Made by a program: the position numbers and the translations under genes. A DNA stretch of 60,000 bases. Origin: Membranipora membranacea (taxonomy: Eukaryota > Bryozoa > Gymnolaemata > Cheilostomatida > Membraniporidae). Position 1 is the first letter of the stretch, and each line of letters begins with the position of its first letter. The notes below the pieces were generated by a model that was not told where the DNA came from, did not search any database, and saw nothing but the letters and a program-made list of their open reading frames with translations. The DNA lies in NCBI GenBank assembly GCA_914767715.1, contig OU612068.1, positions 25,422,001 to 25,482,000 of the forward strand, written 5' to 3'. Of this stretch, positions 12,786 through 26,126 are shown one piece after another.

Positions 12786-15700
12786 GACATGGCAAAAATA
12801 CACTTTCCAGCCTCGCAAGACTAAGTAGCCTAGGCAAGGGGCCCATATTCCCCCATCCATAGCCATATAAATTATGCATATAATATTAATAATATATCTA
12901 TAATTTATATATGGCCTCCAATATCTAGGCCTAACTATCTACTGTAACTATACAGACTAGAGACTATAGATATGTATGTTACTAATTAACTATCTCACTA
13001 CTTAGGCTGTACAAATGTCATGATTCAGTCTGCCTAGATAAGAAGATACTTAGTTTAGATAGTAGTGAATAGATAGATTCAAGATTGACTCTACTCTCCT
13101 TCTCATTATAATATTGTCACAATACATTATAATTCAATTAATTACCTTTCAATAAACCACTGTTTGGTTAGCTAGTGAAGTAAGCAGAACAAACTGATCA
13201 GTGTCCAACCAGACAATGACTGTGCCATCAGAGAGAATGGTGCCATCTAGTCATTGCACTTCATCAGTCAATCAATCATCTGAGATTTTCTTGTTCGCTA
13301 CTGATTTCTTAGTTCAATATTCTTCAAAACAAAATTAAAGTTACTTGTTTTCGACTTTGCCTGCAGAACTTTATTAGGACTATGTATACAGGAAGTATAG
13401 TAACAGTATTACTGTTCAATGTTGGGCTAGCACGGTTCTATGAAATATGCTTTCACGAGAGGAGACAACTTCAAATTAGTGAGCTATATAATACAAGAAC
13501 TCCTTAATCTTATAGCTTGGATTTTTGTAAAATGTGTATAAAGGATTTGAAGAATGCGAATGTAATTATAGTAACAAAATTGAATATTGCTAGCCATAAC
13601 ATATATACCTCCCTGATTGATTTAATGCCTTGGTTCCATTTCCATTTTCCATCTCGTGCATGGAGAAAAAATTTGAAATAATTGAATATTAACATGGGGG
13701 AGGGATAGTCTGAGGCGAATGTGACAACTGACCCAAAATAAAAAAAAACAATAACATAGTAACATTCTTAAAAGCAGGACACCATTGTCAGTAAATACAT
13801 CTTCCATTTTCATTCTAATTTATTATTATTATTAACCACTGATCAATGTATGAAGCAAATAAGACCAATTGTTACTGAACCAGACTCACACCCAACACTT
13901 TGCGATACAATTTTGTAAATTCATCTACACCTTGACTTATATAACTTTCCTTGGTACCGTAAACAACCTTTATCTCAATGTTGCATGTTCTTCTCTGAAC
14001 GGAATAAGAAAGTGTAATAAATATATGTGATCAAGTTTTTACCGCAAAATTCAGCAAACTTGAGATTTACTCGGTTAGAAAGTCACAACAGGGATCGAGT
14101 CATAACAAAACTGTGGTTGAACTATTTGCAACCGCAGCAATTGTAACCTTGACAGAATTTTATGAAGAATAGATGGACACGGAGCAAGTTTTTATACTCA
14201 TTTCAACAGGACACATGTCGCCTTTGTTCTTTGTAAAAATTGCGATTTGTGAGAATTCAACCTCTCCCCTATACGAGCAGCTGGACAAAAAGGTATTAGA
14301 AACTTTGAACAGTTGAAAGTTGATGAAATTTTAAAAGATTATAAAAGACTGCGTCATTATGTAATTATGCTTCTGGTTTTTATTAATCCAAAATTGCGTC
14401 AACCAAATTTTTGAAAAATATTTGTTTTCAAATAAAAATTATGCACAAACTACATAATAAACTCAGACCTAGTCATTCCTAAATCAATAGTGTGTTCAAA
14501 CTAGTGTGATACCGTTGACTGCGCGGAATAGTTGAAAAACTGCACATCAGATCTTTTTGGATTTAAGGGAAAAAAACCGTGTGTTTGTCTGTTCTGCATG
14601 ATATTCTTTAAAGGAATAATGGTCATTGTGTTTTTTCCGTGTCTCCAAGCTACTTTCATCTTTATTTTGTCAGGTGGCATGAGTTGAAATAATTACTATT
14701 GAGTCCACCCACTTTCCTGCCAGTTTTAGCACCAACACCTCCTCTCGTATTCATTAATGATTCACTCAGGCTTTCTCATAGGCCATCTTGTATATCTTCT
14801 CCATACTGAATATACTGTCTTCCTTAACACAGAGAGGGATCTCACACTACTCAAAAATTTCAGCTTATCATAACCTGAGGTTTTAAAATGTAAAAAAAAC
14901 CCAAGAAATAAATTTTGATTATATGCCATACTATAGTAGTCATGTGACCTTTCACTCGCTCACATTCTCACCATACTGCCTTCTTTTGCTGTGTGAATCA
15001 CTTATTTATATAGCTTTTATGATTATTATCTTGAGTGAGTTCATCTCCCAATTGGACAATTTTGTTTCCAAACATTCACGGAAAATCTTTATAATAGCTT
15101 CCTGAAGTTTAACGTTTTATTGAAAGTTCCCCCTCAACATATTGAACTTGGAACTAATGAACTAAAACTGTGGATATCATCTATAGTTGTACACGTGAAT
15201 TTCGCTATAATACAGATATTGTGGTGTGAAGGACCGAAATCAAGATTACATATGGCCATGGAAAAATCGGAATATATTTGATCATTAAATGTGTAAATCT
15301 GTTAACATCACATAAGTTCGTGGCTATCATACTAATAGAATGCCTCCATAAAAAAGGATTGGGATATTATAAATATTTATGATAATAATCCTCAAATATT
15401 CTAATTTTTTTTAAATGACTTTCAACCGCTTCTGGTGAAAAAACAGATCATCTTTTGGCAGTAGGAGTGTTGACTAAATCAAATAAAAATAGGGCCCAAC
15501 TGAATAAAATCAAAATAGAATTTCAGTAGAGCTCATCAATTGAAAAAACTGAAAATGGAATAAGTTATGTAGAAGTTATAAATGTATGTATGTATTTGAC
15601 ACCTCAAATGCTATTGCTACATCTGCTGCAGTTGAGTCCAGATTTGCCACTCTCTAAAGAAAGGCCTCCATTAGACATCTGCGGCGGGTCCCATGGCAGA

Positions 15701-15998
15701 AAATCCTCCTCCTTGACTTGATCCCTTCTTTATACTTTTGAGAGAAAATCCGCGGTTTGCTACAATAAAGTTTAAATTAAGATCAAAATTCACGGTTTTT
15801 GATCATAAGTGTATATATGGGTTTATCTGTCAATTATGAGCTAGAATACAAGTAGCCCCGTGATCCATATTTATTATCAAATGGTATTGTTGGATCTGAT
15901 GATAAAAGACTAAACAAAAAACTAAACTTAACTAGGTTGAGACTGAGAATTGTTTAAAATCAAAGATTATGGCCAAGCTCCCGCCTCTTAGTCAGTCA

Positions 15999-16010
15999 TT
16001 TATTTTTATT
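15999..16010 (-). promoter_or_regulatory. Polyadenylation signals of the kappaB-Ras gene
   Basis: Two AATAAA hexamers read on the minus strand lie 24-35 bases past the stop codon at 16034. They support the proposed last exon and imply a very short 3' untranslated region. Confidence 0.65.
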
Positions 16011-16033
16011 TCGCAAAACCAATAACACTCAGG

Positions 16034-18736
16034 TCATCTCCTGGCCCGTCTTCCAGAAAGTTGGTAAGATGCTGAAGCCCAGAGCAAAACATTCAGAGAC
16101 CCATTCCGAGACAAGCTGAGCGGACTTGACAGTGAGAACAATAAATGTGCTCATCATAAAGATGTGAATAAGTGGTGTGATATCCACCAAAAGTCTAACT
16201 AGGAAAACCTGTTAAGTCAGCCTACCAAAAAACAGTGCCAGCAGCCTAAACAAAAAAACATCGAAACCAGATTCTGAATGTCTCTCCTTTATTATATGTT
16301 ATTATCACTCATAATATATTCGATAAAATTGAAATAGAATAACTTTGATTTGAGGTGTGAAGCTAAGTCTTAACAGGAAGCAAAGTTTTATATCCAATAT
16401 GCTGTATTTCATGTTAGATTTTATCAAGTGCTGTCAAACAAACCTATCAATGGATTTCATCAATGATGAGACTCCCTGTGTGCGGATATACTTACGTGGT
16501 GTGGGTGTAAGTTTTGTAGCTAACCAACAGAATGCATCCATCAGAGCCTTCTTATTCCTGACTGACACTTCGCGGCAGTTCACTGAAACAGTATATTAGA
16601 ATAACATTGAAGCGTTTGGTCTGCAACTCAGGCATGAAAGGGGACACAACTCCAAGCTATACAGGTTATCATCAGATTTCACATTATAATAGAGATAAAA
16701 ATAGTTTTATTTAAATAGTATGACAAAAATGACTTAACTAATAGCAATACTGATGACCCAAATCCACCACATTCAAAACGATGGTACATTAATAGGATAT
16801 GTATCTCTGATCAATAGATTTAATTTAGTATGAGCACTTCATATGTATCCAACCCCTAATTCTGAAAACAGGTTTCAGTTGTTACACATAATTCCTTCTG
16901 CTAGTACCGAAGCTTTCCCCACGTTTGTATGGTGTCAAGCATCCTATTGGTATGCCTATATGTTACTTCGGATCTCATACACCCCATTTTTATAAACCGT
17001 GAAGTACCATGAACATACATGTATTTTAATTCGCATATCTCACGTTCAAGGATTGCACATAATTTTATATGCAATAAACTTTGGTCAGGGCTTGTTTGGT
17101 TGATATCTAGGTCAGGATTTCCTCATCACTGTGCAAGCAGAATGCGAACAAAGCCGAGGCAAGATCAGCGGCGAAATAAATAACAATATCAGTGGACACA
17201 ACTCCTAACATGACTCTTGTACCTCGTGATTTCTAATATCTAATTACCTCAGTAAAGCAAACATTCATTGTCCTGTTTCTATAATTTGATCGGTTACACT
17301 TACCTTTTTCTTTACTGGCCCATTTCTGTACAATATCTGAGTCAATTTGACGAGACTCTAACTCTAGGTCCACCTTATTCCCAAGCACCATTATCACTGG
17401 AGACTCCTTCTTGCCGTGATTTCTCTCAATATCTACTTTCAGCGCGTTCAAGCAGTGGAATGTCTCCCATTTGGTAATGTCAAACACAAGTATATAGGCC
17501 TGTAAAGATATAGAAAATGTCATCTCACCCTTTGCAGGTTGGTTAGCTTATTTCACATCCCTTATATTTAATACAAGTCTTGAGAATGAAAGTCATCTGG
17601 TGTATAAGATACTAAACACACATAATTATTCTAGTTGCAAAGAAGCTTATTCCTATTTAGAGTATCAAAAATGGTGGCTATACGGACATGAACTTTATTT
17701 TCGACACACTTCATTTTGTATCCTCAACCCCCAAAATTCAGGTAGCTAGAACATTTTTGCTCCTTGTATGATATGCTGTGAAAGTTGTCGCTGATTTGTA
17801 GTCAGAAAATAATCATCATGAGTTGATTATGTAGTGAGTCATTTGAGGCATTAACTCACATCAGCAAATGAGAAGTAATGCCTTGGAACCACCGGTCTCT
17901 GACAGTCCTACAAAGGATACAAAGTATGAGATTAATCATCACTGGCACTGGCTGCCTGTCTTATGAGAATAATAGCTAAGGGCAGAGTAATATGAATAAT
18001 AAGTTTTGAAACTAATTTCCCAAGTATTGTGAAATTCTGACACTAAAGAGTTCCATCAAAACTCAACTCTTAGCTGTCGTTCTTGTAACACTAGTTGTGT
18101 ACTTAACGCTCAAACTGTCGGCCTAATCTGATCTGTCACCTTATATTGTTTACCAAGCAATCTTTTGAGATTTTATTGGCCAATATATACAAGGAATTTT
18201 GATGGGTAGTAAAAATGAAAATCATCACAGCTGTTGTAAAGCTACAGAGAATGGTATGAACATCCTTACCAGTCCAGCAGTGTCGTAAATGCGAAATTGT
18301 TCAGGTTGGTTTTTCTCAGACAGAACATTAGCTACATAAGTGTCCTCTATTGTGCTTGGCAGGGGCTGCAAAAGTCAAATATAACAATATGTTATACAAA
18401 TGTATGCTTGACATAACTCAATCATATTCCTCAAACACATTCGTAAAATAATACCATACCATTATTGTAAACAGGCCTAGTACAATAAGTCACTTATATC
18501 AACTTTATGTGAGGCAGAGGATATCTATTAGTTTGTCTCAGTATATCATGTTGATTGTGTTGACTTGTCACATGAATATGAGGCTGGTTGGAGGCTTCTA
18601 AACACACTAATGATTCTGGTATTCAACTTACGGTGCCTACGACATGACTACCATACAGTGTCTGTTCTATAATAGCTGTCTTTCCCGTACCCTTAGCACC
18701 AAGCACCACAATCTTGAAATTTTTTCCAGGAGGCAT
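16034..18736 (-). CDS. NKIRAS: NF-kappa-B inhibitor-interacting Ras-like protein (kappaB-Ras)
   Basis: Six coding exons on the minus strand: 18736-18632, 18365-18270, 17907-17860, 17499-17304, 16582-16496 and 16071-16034. They join in frame to 190 codons including the stop (human NKIRAS1 is 192 residues). Visible GTPase motifs are the P-loop GAKGTGKT (residues 13-20), switch II DTAGLD and the G4 motif GNKVDL (123-128). As in vertebrate kappaB-Ras, the Ras Gln61 position is Leu, and the C terminus lacks a CAAX prenylation box, ending SGRRARR. The Ras Gly12 position is Lys. PRHYFSFAD and the tail motif SYQLSGRR match the vertebrate PKHYFSFAD and SFPLPGR blocks. In vertebrates these proteins bind IkappaB and restrain NF-kappaB, and bind RalGAP to restrain Ral. 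One animal gene probably corresponds to both vertebrate NKIRAS1 and NKIRAS2. Confidence 0.94.
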
Positions 18737-18801
18737 CACATCTGTAGGGTTAACCTAGTCTTTTCGATTTAGATCTTCTACTTCATCATCAGCAATCTGC
18801 G
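18737..18801 (-). other. 5' untranslated part of a kappaB-Ras exon
   Basis: A minus-strand acceptor (CATTTGCAG) ends at 18802 and is followed by 65 bases before the ATG at 18736. The leader carries in-frame stops and no competing start in good context, so at least one more upstream noncoding exon is implied. I did not locate it. Confidence 0.5.
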
Positions 18802-19693
18802 CTGCAAATGTAAAACAATCTACAGGTTGAGTTCCCAGCTCAACTAGATACGTCCTGATTTCAGGGATTGGTAGAAGGAGGAATGGACAGGGCCGTCAAT
18901 TTCGTCATCATCATTTGCCGTCAATGGCATACAATTATAATGAGTCAATCAATCAATTTATAACAGTTGCTGATTGTATATATTACATATACAAAGAATA
19001 TAACATTATATACGCTCCATTTTGAGCCTACCTCAGATCTATTTCGCCCGCAGGTTTGGCATTGTGTCAAAAGCAAACCCTGGTCAAAGGTATGAACAGT
19101 TTGGAACTATCTCTAACACTTTGGGTTGTATGTTTGTCACATGCAAGTTTATTTAGTTAAGTGGACAAAAGAGTTATCAGCTAACTCCTTGAGTGGACAG
19201 AACAGTCATTAGCAACACTAAAAAAAGCTCTTCCCAACAGCAATTACTACATACACAAATATCAATAAGCAGGCTCACTGTAGTTTGTGAAAGTCTAATG
19301 GTCAAGTGCCCCAGTGGTTGAGGCTTTGTCAGTTCGAGTTAAGGCCTCAACCACCTGACAACTGGAGTGGCACAAACTGCAATTACCCTGCTGGGTGCTG
19401 TTGACTGACTGCTATGTTATGAATATGATTATGATAAAAATAGAGGATCATAAATCATCATTGTTGTGATTGCTGCAGCCTTTTACTGAAGAAGACTTTA
19501 ACAACTTTAGTGAAACAAAGAGTAGTACTGTAATGGAAGTTGACCATTTCATGTATGCAATCAACTGTAATGAATTGAGAAGACAGGACATGTCAAAATT
19601 TTGGTTGTTTCTGAGAAAAACTTTTTCCAAAAAAGTTCCTTTCCTCAATCTCAGACCAAATGCACCACACATATTGCTTTTCATAAGCTTCAT

Positions 19694-19737
19694 ACTGACT
19701 CTCGTGATCTGCCCAGAGCTGAGCATGCGCAGAATGC
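19694..19737 (+). repeat. Dispersed repeat, copy 1 of 2
   Basis: ACTGACTCTCGTGATCTG followed by CCCAGAGCTGAGCATGCGCA matches 20704-20762. This copy lacks a 15-base segment found in the second, which can itself form a TGGGC/GCCCA hairpin. Confidence 0.6.
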
Positions 19738-19748
19738 ATAAGCTTATA

Positions 19749-20217
19749 TGAACATTGCACACTGATGACGTGATATACTATTGCATGTATATCTCTGATC
19801 GATAGAGAGTGAATTAATTCACTTAGCTTGAGTGCAGCTGAAATTCAGTATTTAGGAGACGTATGGATGATTACCCAAACTTTTGGATATACACTTATCA
19901 TTTTCTCATTCTTTGTTGAAATATTCTAATTTATATTTAGAAAATCTGATATCACCTTTTAGCAGTTTTAGAAGAGCATTTAGCACATGTTTTTGACAAG
20001 AAAAGTGACATCGAAACTGTGTATTGCTAGCCTAAGTTCAGAAGAGAGAACTAATAATGCAGAGCTAGGTAATTCTGTTTCGATCATGTCTGTTTGATAA
20101 AATTAAAGTTGTCCTCTTTTTCAGCCAAATGTAGGTGCTCAATATTTGCGACAGAAGCTCTATCGATCAGAGATACACATACTAATAGTGTAATCTCGAA
20201 ATCAGTGTGTGAACATT
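19749..20217. repeat. Inverted-repeat-bounded segment
   Basis: TATCTCTGATCGATAGAG (19790-19807) has its exact reverse complement at 20158-20175. Beyond these 18-bp cores the arms stay similar for about 60 bases (19749-19807 against 20158-20217), enclosing about 350 bp. A diverged single copy of the core is at about 16802 in a kappaB-Ras intron. It may be an old non-autonomous DNA transposon or an inverted duplication. Confidence 0.5.
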
Positions 20218-20703
20218 GTGCTTTTAGTTCATACTGGTAATACACCTGTAATTGGGTGAAGGTCAACTTGTTGCACCCATCCTCCAAAATAAAATGATTA
20301 GTATGCTGATGACAAATGAGGATGTAGCCAATTCAAAAGCACTGCTATCAGTGATATTGAATCCTGTTAATATTTTCAGGTGTATTTGCAATGGAAATCT
20401 ATTGAATTAAAGTTTGAAAATCTTTTTGCAAAATCATTCTTGGAAGATCAATGCATACGGATTGGCTAATGTAAATTAGACCGGAAATGTGTGCAAAATG
20501 CAATGGTCTTATATATGAGGCCACTAAAAAATTCTGACAACCGTTTTTCAACCCATAGTCACCAATATGGAAGACCAGGAGCATACCATCATTTTGAGTG
20601 GTCTGGTTAAAGAATTGAAAGAACCTGAAGCAGGCCTATTGAGGTGACAAGTCAACATAGTTTGCATGTAAAGCAATGGGGAAATAAATAGAGGTGTTGG
20701 ACC

Positions 20704-20762
20704 ACTGACTCTCGTGATCTGACTGGGCTGCTCATGCCCAGAGCTGAGCATGCGCAGAATGC
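20704..20762 (+). repeat. Dispersed repeat, copy 2 of 2
   Basis: Same segment as 19694-19737 with 15 extra bases after GTGATCTG. Confidence 0.6.
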
Positions 20763-22331
20763 TTTAAGTTTGTATGCAAAGACAATATTACTCAGACTAT
20801 GTTGAGATTAATTTGTATTCAGAAATCATAACAAGTACGAGTTGTCTCCTACTGTACAAGAAGTCGGTAACTCCTGATATTTATCTTTATCTTGGTTTTT
20901 CCAATAAAAGGATACTTATATATGTTTGTGGGTTTTCCACATTGACATAGATATTTTACTGTAATACCATCTGTATTCATTACAAAATAAAGTACAGTTG
21001 TGAAATACCCTTTACCAGTGGTTCCTACATATCGTAGCAGCGGGTGGATTGTGTATACCCACAAATGAGTGTAGCAAAAGTAGAGAGCTGAGCCTAGCAT
21101 ACAGGTGCCCCAGCATGCAATCACATGAATCCAACATGCATTCAGACAAGCACACTTTGCCTGCCATTGTACTCCTTTGTTCACCAAACAAAAGGCCTTT
21201 TGTCACCCAACTCTTATAGGTGCATTGGGGCATGTCTCCCTGACATCGGCCCCCAGGGCCTATCCAACATACTACAGCATAGGTGTACTTTATTTTGTAA
21301 TGTTTGACTCATGGCAGGTCAAAATTTAAATACCATGATGGCATGGCATACAAGGAAACATGTCGATTATCTCTATTATTCTTACCAGGAAGAGAGATAC
21401 ATTTTGTCTCTAGCAACAAGGTAATTTATAAGAAAACACTCTTTCTCCCTGAAATGGTCTGAAACAGTGAGTGTGTTTGAATGAAATATTCTCTCTATGA
21501 ACTGTGACAAACTGTGTTCTTTCCATATATGTATATATATATTGAGCATTACATTGTGCCTGTCTAGCCAAGCTTATCAAGGCATAGCCACATTGTCTAG
21601 TCAAGACAGATTTCATGAATGAAATTTATTTTACCTCACTGAATGTGATTATGGTGAAAATGCTGTGAATACACATCAAATATGTCAGACAGACAGTTGC
21701 TTGTGGGTTTCAGTCACATGTCAAAAAGATACTGGAGTAGCAATAGGACAAATATGGGAGAGTCATGCATGGTGATTGTTGTTTATACGCCTTTACACTG
21801 GTTCTAGCAAAATCCACTGCATGTCCGCTGAATACTTGGCAGATAAATAATAAGAAGAACCCCGTGGACTTGCTCCACGAGGGGAAACAGGAAACATGGA
21901 TATACAATCATGAAGAGAAGACTTAGGTACTTATGCTTGTGATGAGCCCTCCCCACTATACACTGATCAGAAATGCCATTGAGGAATGTTTGACACACAT
22001 GATGACAATGGTAAATCACCAAATATGACCTTTCCAAAATATTGAAAGCTAAGGAATTGACATAAGAAAGAGTGGTGGTGCAATCCGATTAGTTTTGTAG
22101 ACGCTCGCTGATGCACAGAAGTCCAGAGATGAGAACTGTTTCGGACAGACAATCAGATATGGCTTATTTCACCGATAGAACTCCTTGACAATTGTAAGTA
22201 ATTTATTAAAGGACTGACAGATATATTGACAAATCATTGCTCGTGATGAGTTTACAACATGTTACAGGAACAATCATTTAGAATTAACTTTGAGAAAAGT
22301 CTTTCAAGCAATTAAATTTTAATTTTGGTAC

Positions 22332-25300
22332 ATCTACTGTAACAGTCCATCATTTATATTTTTTGCACAAATTTGGATGAAAATGATGCTAATTTCGAGT
22401 TGTCCTCTCCTGGGACATTGCTTTCAAAACTCATACTAAGATCAATTCAGCAATAATTCGAGCTCATAGCGCTTCTAACATTCAAAGAGGAGCTATTGTC
22501 AACACATATTGCCATACCTGTCCCAATAATTTTCTGTGCTGGACGTGGAAATGATATGCTTGCTAACACCCACTTCGGTTTTGGAAATTGGAAAGCAAAA
22601 GGAAATTGACCCAGGAAAAGTCTTGTGTGTTTTTTGCATACATTACCATTGAGAAATTGATTGTTGATGATAAAAAAAAGCAATTGACTGCAGTTATCAA
22701 TGATAAAGAGTAAAAGAAATAATTTCCCTGGCGATTTGTGGTATCATTTCTTGTGGTAGAAAGACAATGGGCAAAGTCTTCTGATTCTCTGCTTAGTTGA
22801 CACAAATGCATACCATTGAAAATTTATTCCTCATGCCGATTTTTCCCATGCAACAAAGCGCATAGTAACGTAGGCAATCTCTGATTTGGCTCATGTTCAG
22901 TAGCATCCAGTGTATATGGGCTACACGCCTCTACCTTTCCATTTGTTGTATTACTGATTTTGGTAAGGGATCCACAAAAACTTTATTTTCAGCTGAATTT
23001 TTTATCTGTATGTTTATGGAGATCTTTTGTGTCTTGCAATTTTTAGACAAAAATGCAAGCTAATTTGGAGTTGTTTAACCCTGTCTTGTCACAGTACATT
23101 CATGTGAGCAATGAACTCCCTCCCTCTTCATTGATGTGAGCTGATAGAGAAAGAGCGCACCCAAAGCTATAAGGGTGAGTTATTTTGTCTCATCACTCTG
23201 ACACGGGCTCAGGCGTTATGCCTCATTAGTATATCTCAATACTTAACATAACACTATTCATGGACTGCAGGTGCATACAACGGTATAATCTTTTATACTC
23301 ATATTTTGGCCAGCGTATAAATGACCATGAGTACCTAATGAGTTGAGACTACTACAACGATTAACTTTTGACATGCTGATACATTTGAATGACTAAATTC
23401 AATTAAAAACCATACCTAGCTTTATGAAATTCATGACCAAAATCTGAGGAATCTCTTTTTACTGTGGATGAAGTTTAACAGGTACACTTTATAATTGTCC
23501 CTGTTACAACTTTGCTTTGCCCTCTTAATGATGATGACTCATTCTAGAAAGGTTGCCGATAACAGTAACAGTGACCACCTACTATATCCAAGAGTTGTTT
23601 TTAATATATCCAGGAGATCTTCTCGTCCTCGATGCCATACCGATTTTAGACTGTTGAAATCTAAAATTGCAAAACGTGCCAATAGCTTTATTACTTTTTA
23701 TATGAATCATTTAAACCAGAGCACCAAGCCATTTTAGTACTAATTTTTGTCAGCACTCAAATATTATCATTGCTACCACAACTGATACACGAATGTAGAA
23801 ATAAACATAACATAGGATGAATATTGGTATGTTATTCTACATTTCTTCATCTTTGTCAAAATTCACTTTACAGCTGTATAACTGCACAAACCGCCATACA
23901 TGTATCCACAGTCAAGGTTTTATAATTATTATGAGCTAAAGAAAGCTTTAGACTACTGTAACAGTTTTTGATTTGAAATTCTTTCATTATTTGGCTGAAA
24001 ATGATGCTAATTTCGAGTTGTCCACTCATGGAACATGACTTTGAAACCATATCTGAATATCCCATCAGAGTCACGGAGCAATTTTTCAGATCTATGATGC
24101 TTATCATGTTAGATTTGCTTCTTGATCATTGAATCGCTATCATTGAGTAAAATTTAAATAACCTCTAATCTACCAACAAAAAATTGTTAAAAGTATCTAC
24201 TAATGTCCATGGTAGCATCAAATGTTGCTTATGTACAGTGGCCCGCTGAGTACTTGCAGTACTTTTACAAAGTTACAGTGTATTAACGACTATTATTATT
24301 ATTATCATGTTTTTATTGAGGTTTTCATATGTATAAGTATGTCATAAACAAAGGAAAATAACAACTTTTTGACCTCATAAACTAAACAAAAAGGAAAAGA
24401 AAGAAAAATCTTTATAGATATGGACAGACATGATAATCGGTTGGGAGAAAAATTTTTACTGTATGTGATTGATTGATATATATTACACTTTACTAAATGA
24501 AATGAATTGGTTTAAAAATCTTGTTTTACCATATTTGGTAATATCTTTTGTTTTAATAATTCTACGTCCTGACCGCAATTCTAATATACCCCACTACCTG
24601 CAATTCCAGTTACCGATTGCATCACTGACACATGTGATCAAGATTTCTATAGTTAGACATTGGTTTGATCACTGTTTCTTGCCATTTTTAGATAAAATGT
24701 AAGCTAATTTGGAGTTGTTTAACCCTGTCTCGGCATAGTGCCTGTATGTGAGCAGATATCCGAAAGAAGTACATCAAATCAACAGTGGTGAGTAGAATAA
24801 TTTGTTCTTACCAGTCTTGCATTAGTTGAGAATGTATTAAAAAGCCTCAATGTTTTACATAATGCCAACATAACAAAGCACTGTGTATGGCGTCAGCTGC
24901 ACCCAACAATATTCTTTTTTAAACAGAAGTTTTGACCAGTGTATAGATCCCTGAGCTGAGAGTCGAAGCTCTAACAATTATTACCTTTTCACACGCTGAC
25001 ATATTTTTTGACCAGATTCAGTTACAAATCTATGTGGTATTATGAATCCAAAGACCAAAACCTTTCTTTGGCCTTGATAAAGTTATTCAGATTCCCATTA
25101 TTATGTGGTTTTATTATCTGGAGTTTCTTCATCCCTGTCAAAGTTCACCCACTCAGCTGCGTTTATTCACACCACCACTGTTTATGTTTGCTGATAGATA
25201 GGGTGACTATCAAGCTATCAAGATGATTGTGAGCCAAACAAACCATTAGATCACTGTAACAGCTTATAATTTAGAATTTCCCATGTTTGGATAAAAATGA

Positions 25301-26090
25301 TACTAATTTCGAGTTGTCTTCTCTTAGAACGAGGGTTTTAAACCTCATCCGATCATTCCCCAGCAGCGATGTGTTGAACTTTAAATTCCTGATCAATGAA
25401 TGACCATGATTAATGGATATGTTATTTACCTCCTATTAACCAGAAAATTACATATGCACATGAAATTGCTACATACTCTAGTCATTGGTAGATATAATAC
25501 AACTACAAGGCAATCTCAAATCTGGCATACACGTGTTGTAATTTTCATCCCTTTTAAGAAAATCCAGTGTGTTATGGACTAAACTCCTCTATTCTCCTTT
25601 TTTAGCTTTTGTACTACTGTGACTGATATTGGCTAGAGAACTGTTTCGCACAATTTTTTGATGTAAATGGATGTTAGTTTGGAGTTGTTCAACCCTATCA
25701 TGTGGCAGTGCATGCAGGTGAGCTAATAACAGAAAGAGTTCATCTGTGAGCCATCATTGGACACCCTAAATGAATCAGTTGTGGTGAGTTATTCTGTTTT
25801 TATCAGTCTCATATTAGTCTGGAATGGATTTCTTCAGAAGGGCAACTGCAAGTATTGTGCCTGTTTGTGATGTATTTACATAACACTGCACTAACTTACT
25901 ATTGGCTTGCAGATGCACACAATAGTATACTTTGGAATATCTATATATTTGGCAACGTAGAGAACGATGTATGGGGGAGATTTAAATTTTTTTCATAAGG
26001 ATCAGTATATTAGCAGGCAGTTTGAGAAAAATGTCCCGATAATAGTTACTGAAAATCATGTCTAATGTGGAGTTTTGCCCTCCTGTAACA
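22332..26090 (+). repeat. Diverged tandem array of alternating exon-like units
   Basis: Two related cores alternate. Type A has CTAATTTCGAGTTGTC (22389, 24007, 25303, and a diverged copy at 26062). Type B has CTAATTTGGAGTTGTTTAAC (23060, 24704, and diverged at about 25674). Around each A core, ACTGTAACAG lies 40-60 bases upstream. After each B core, GTGAGC and then GGTGAGT follow at similar distances, and the first two B units have TTTTTAG just upstream, like a splice acceptor. All three forward frames of B1 contain stops, so it is not a simple coding exon. The order A-B-A-B-A-B-A implies duplication of an A+B unit of about 1.6 kb with later deletions. It may be a spliced noncoding RNA gene or an old satellite; I cannot tell which. 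Confidence 0.55.
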
Positions 26091-26126
26091 TTGTCCGGCA
26101 TGGGTTTGGGTGCTGATCGACCTATT

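Larger units (their letters stand above)
11545..15998. other. Gene-free stretch between EEPD1 and NKIRAS
   Basis: Besides the EEPD1 5' untranslated region near 11545, no exon is supported. It contains two AAGGAGTAA-type foldbacks (12254, 12747), AT-rich simple sequence near 12860-12970, and otherwise undistinguished AT-rich DNA. No TATA/Inr arrangement for EEPD1 was found. Confidence 0.55.
18802..22300. other. Gene-free stretch with inverted and dispersed repeats
   Basis: No exon is supported. It holds a pair of inverted arms (about 19749-19807 and 20158-20217) and a repeated 44-59-base segment (19694-19737 and 20704-20762), listed separately. The kappaB-Ras promoter should lie in its lower part but was not recognised. 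Confidence 0.5.

Noticed and set aside
23060-23170. Coding exon within the B-type unit (starts MQANLELFNP)
   Set aside because: The frame ends after about 28 codons before the donor-like GGTGAGT, the second unit reads ATG-TAA at the same place, and the other frames are also closed.
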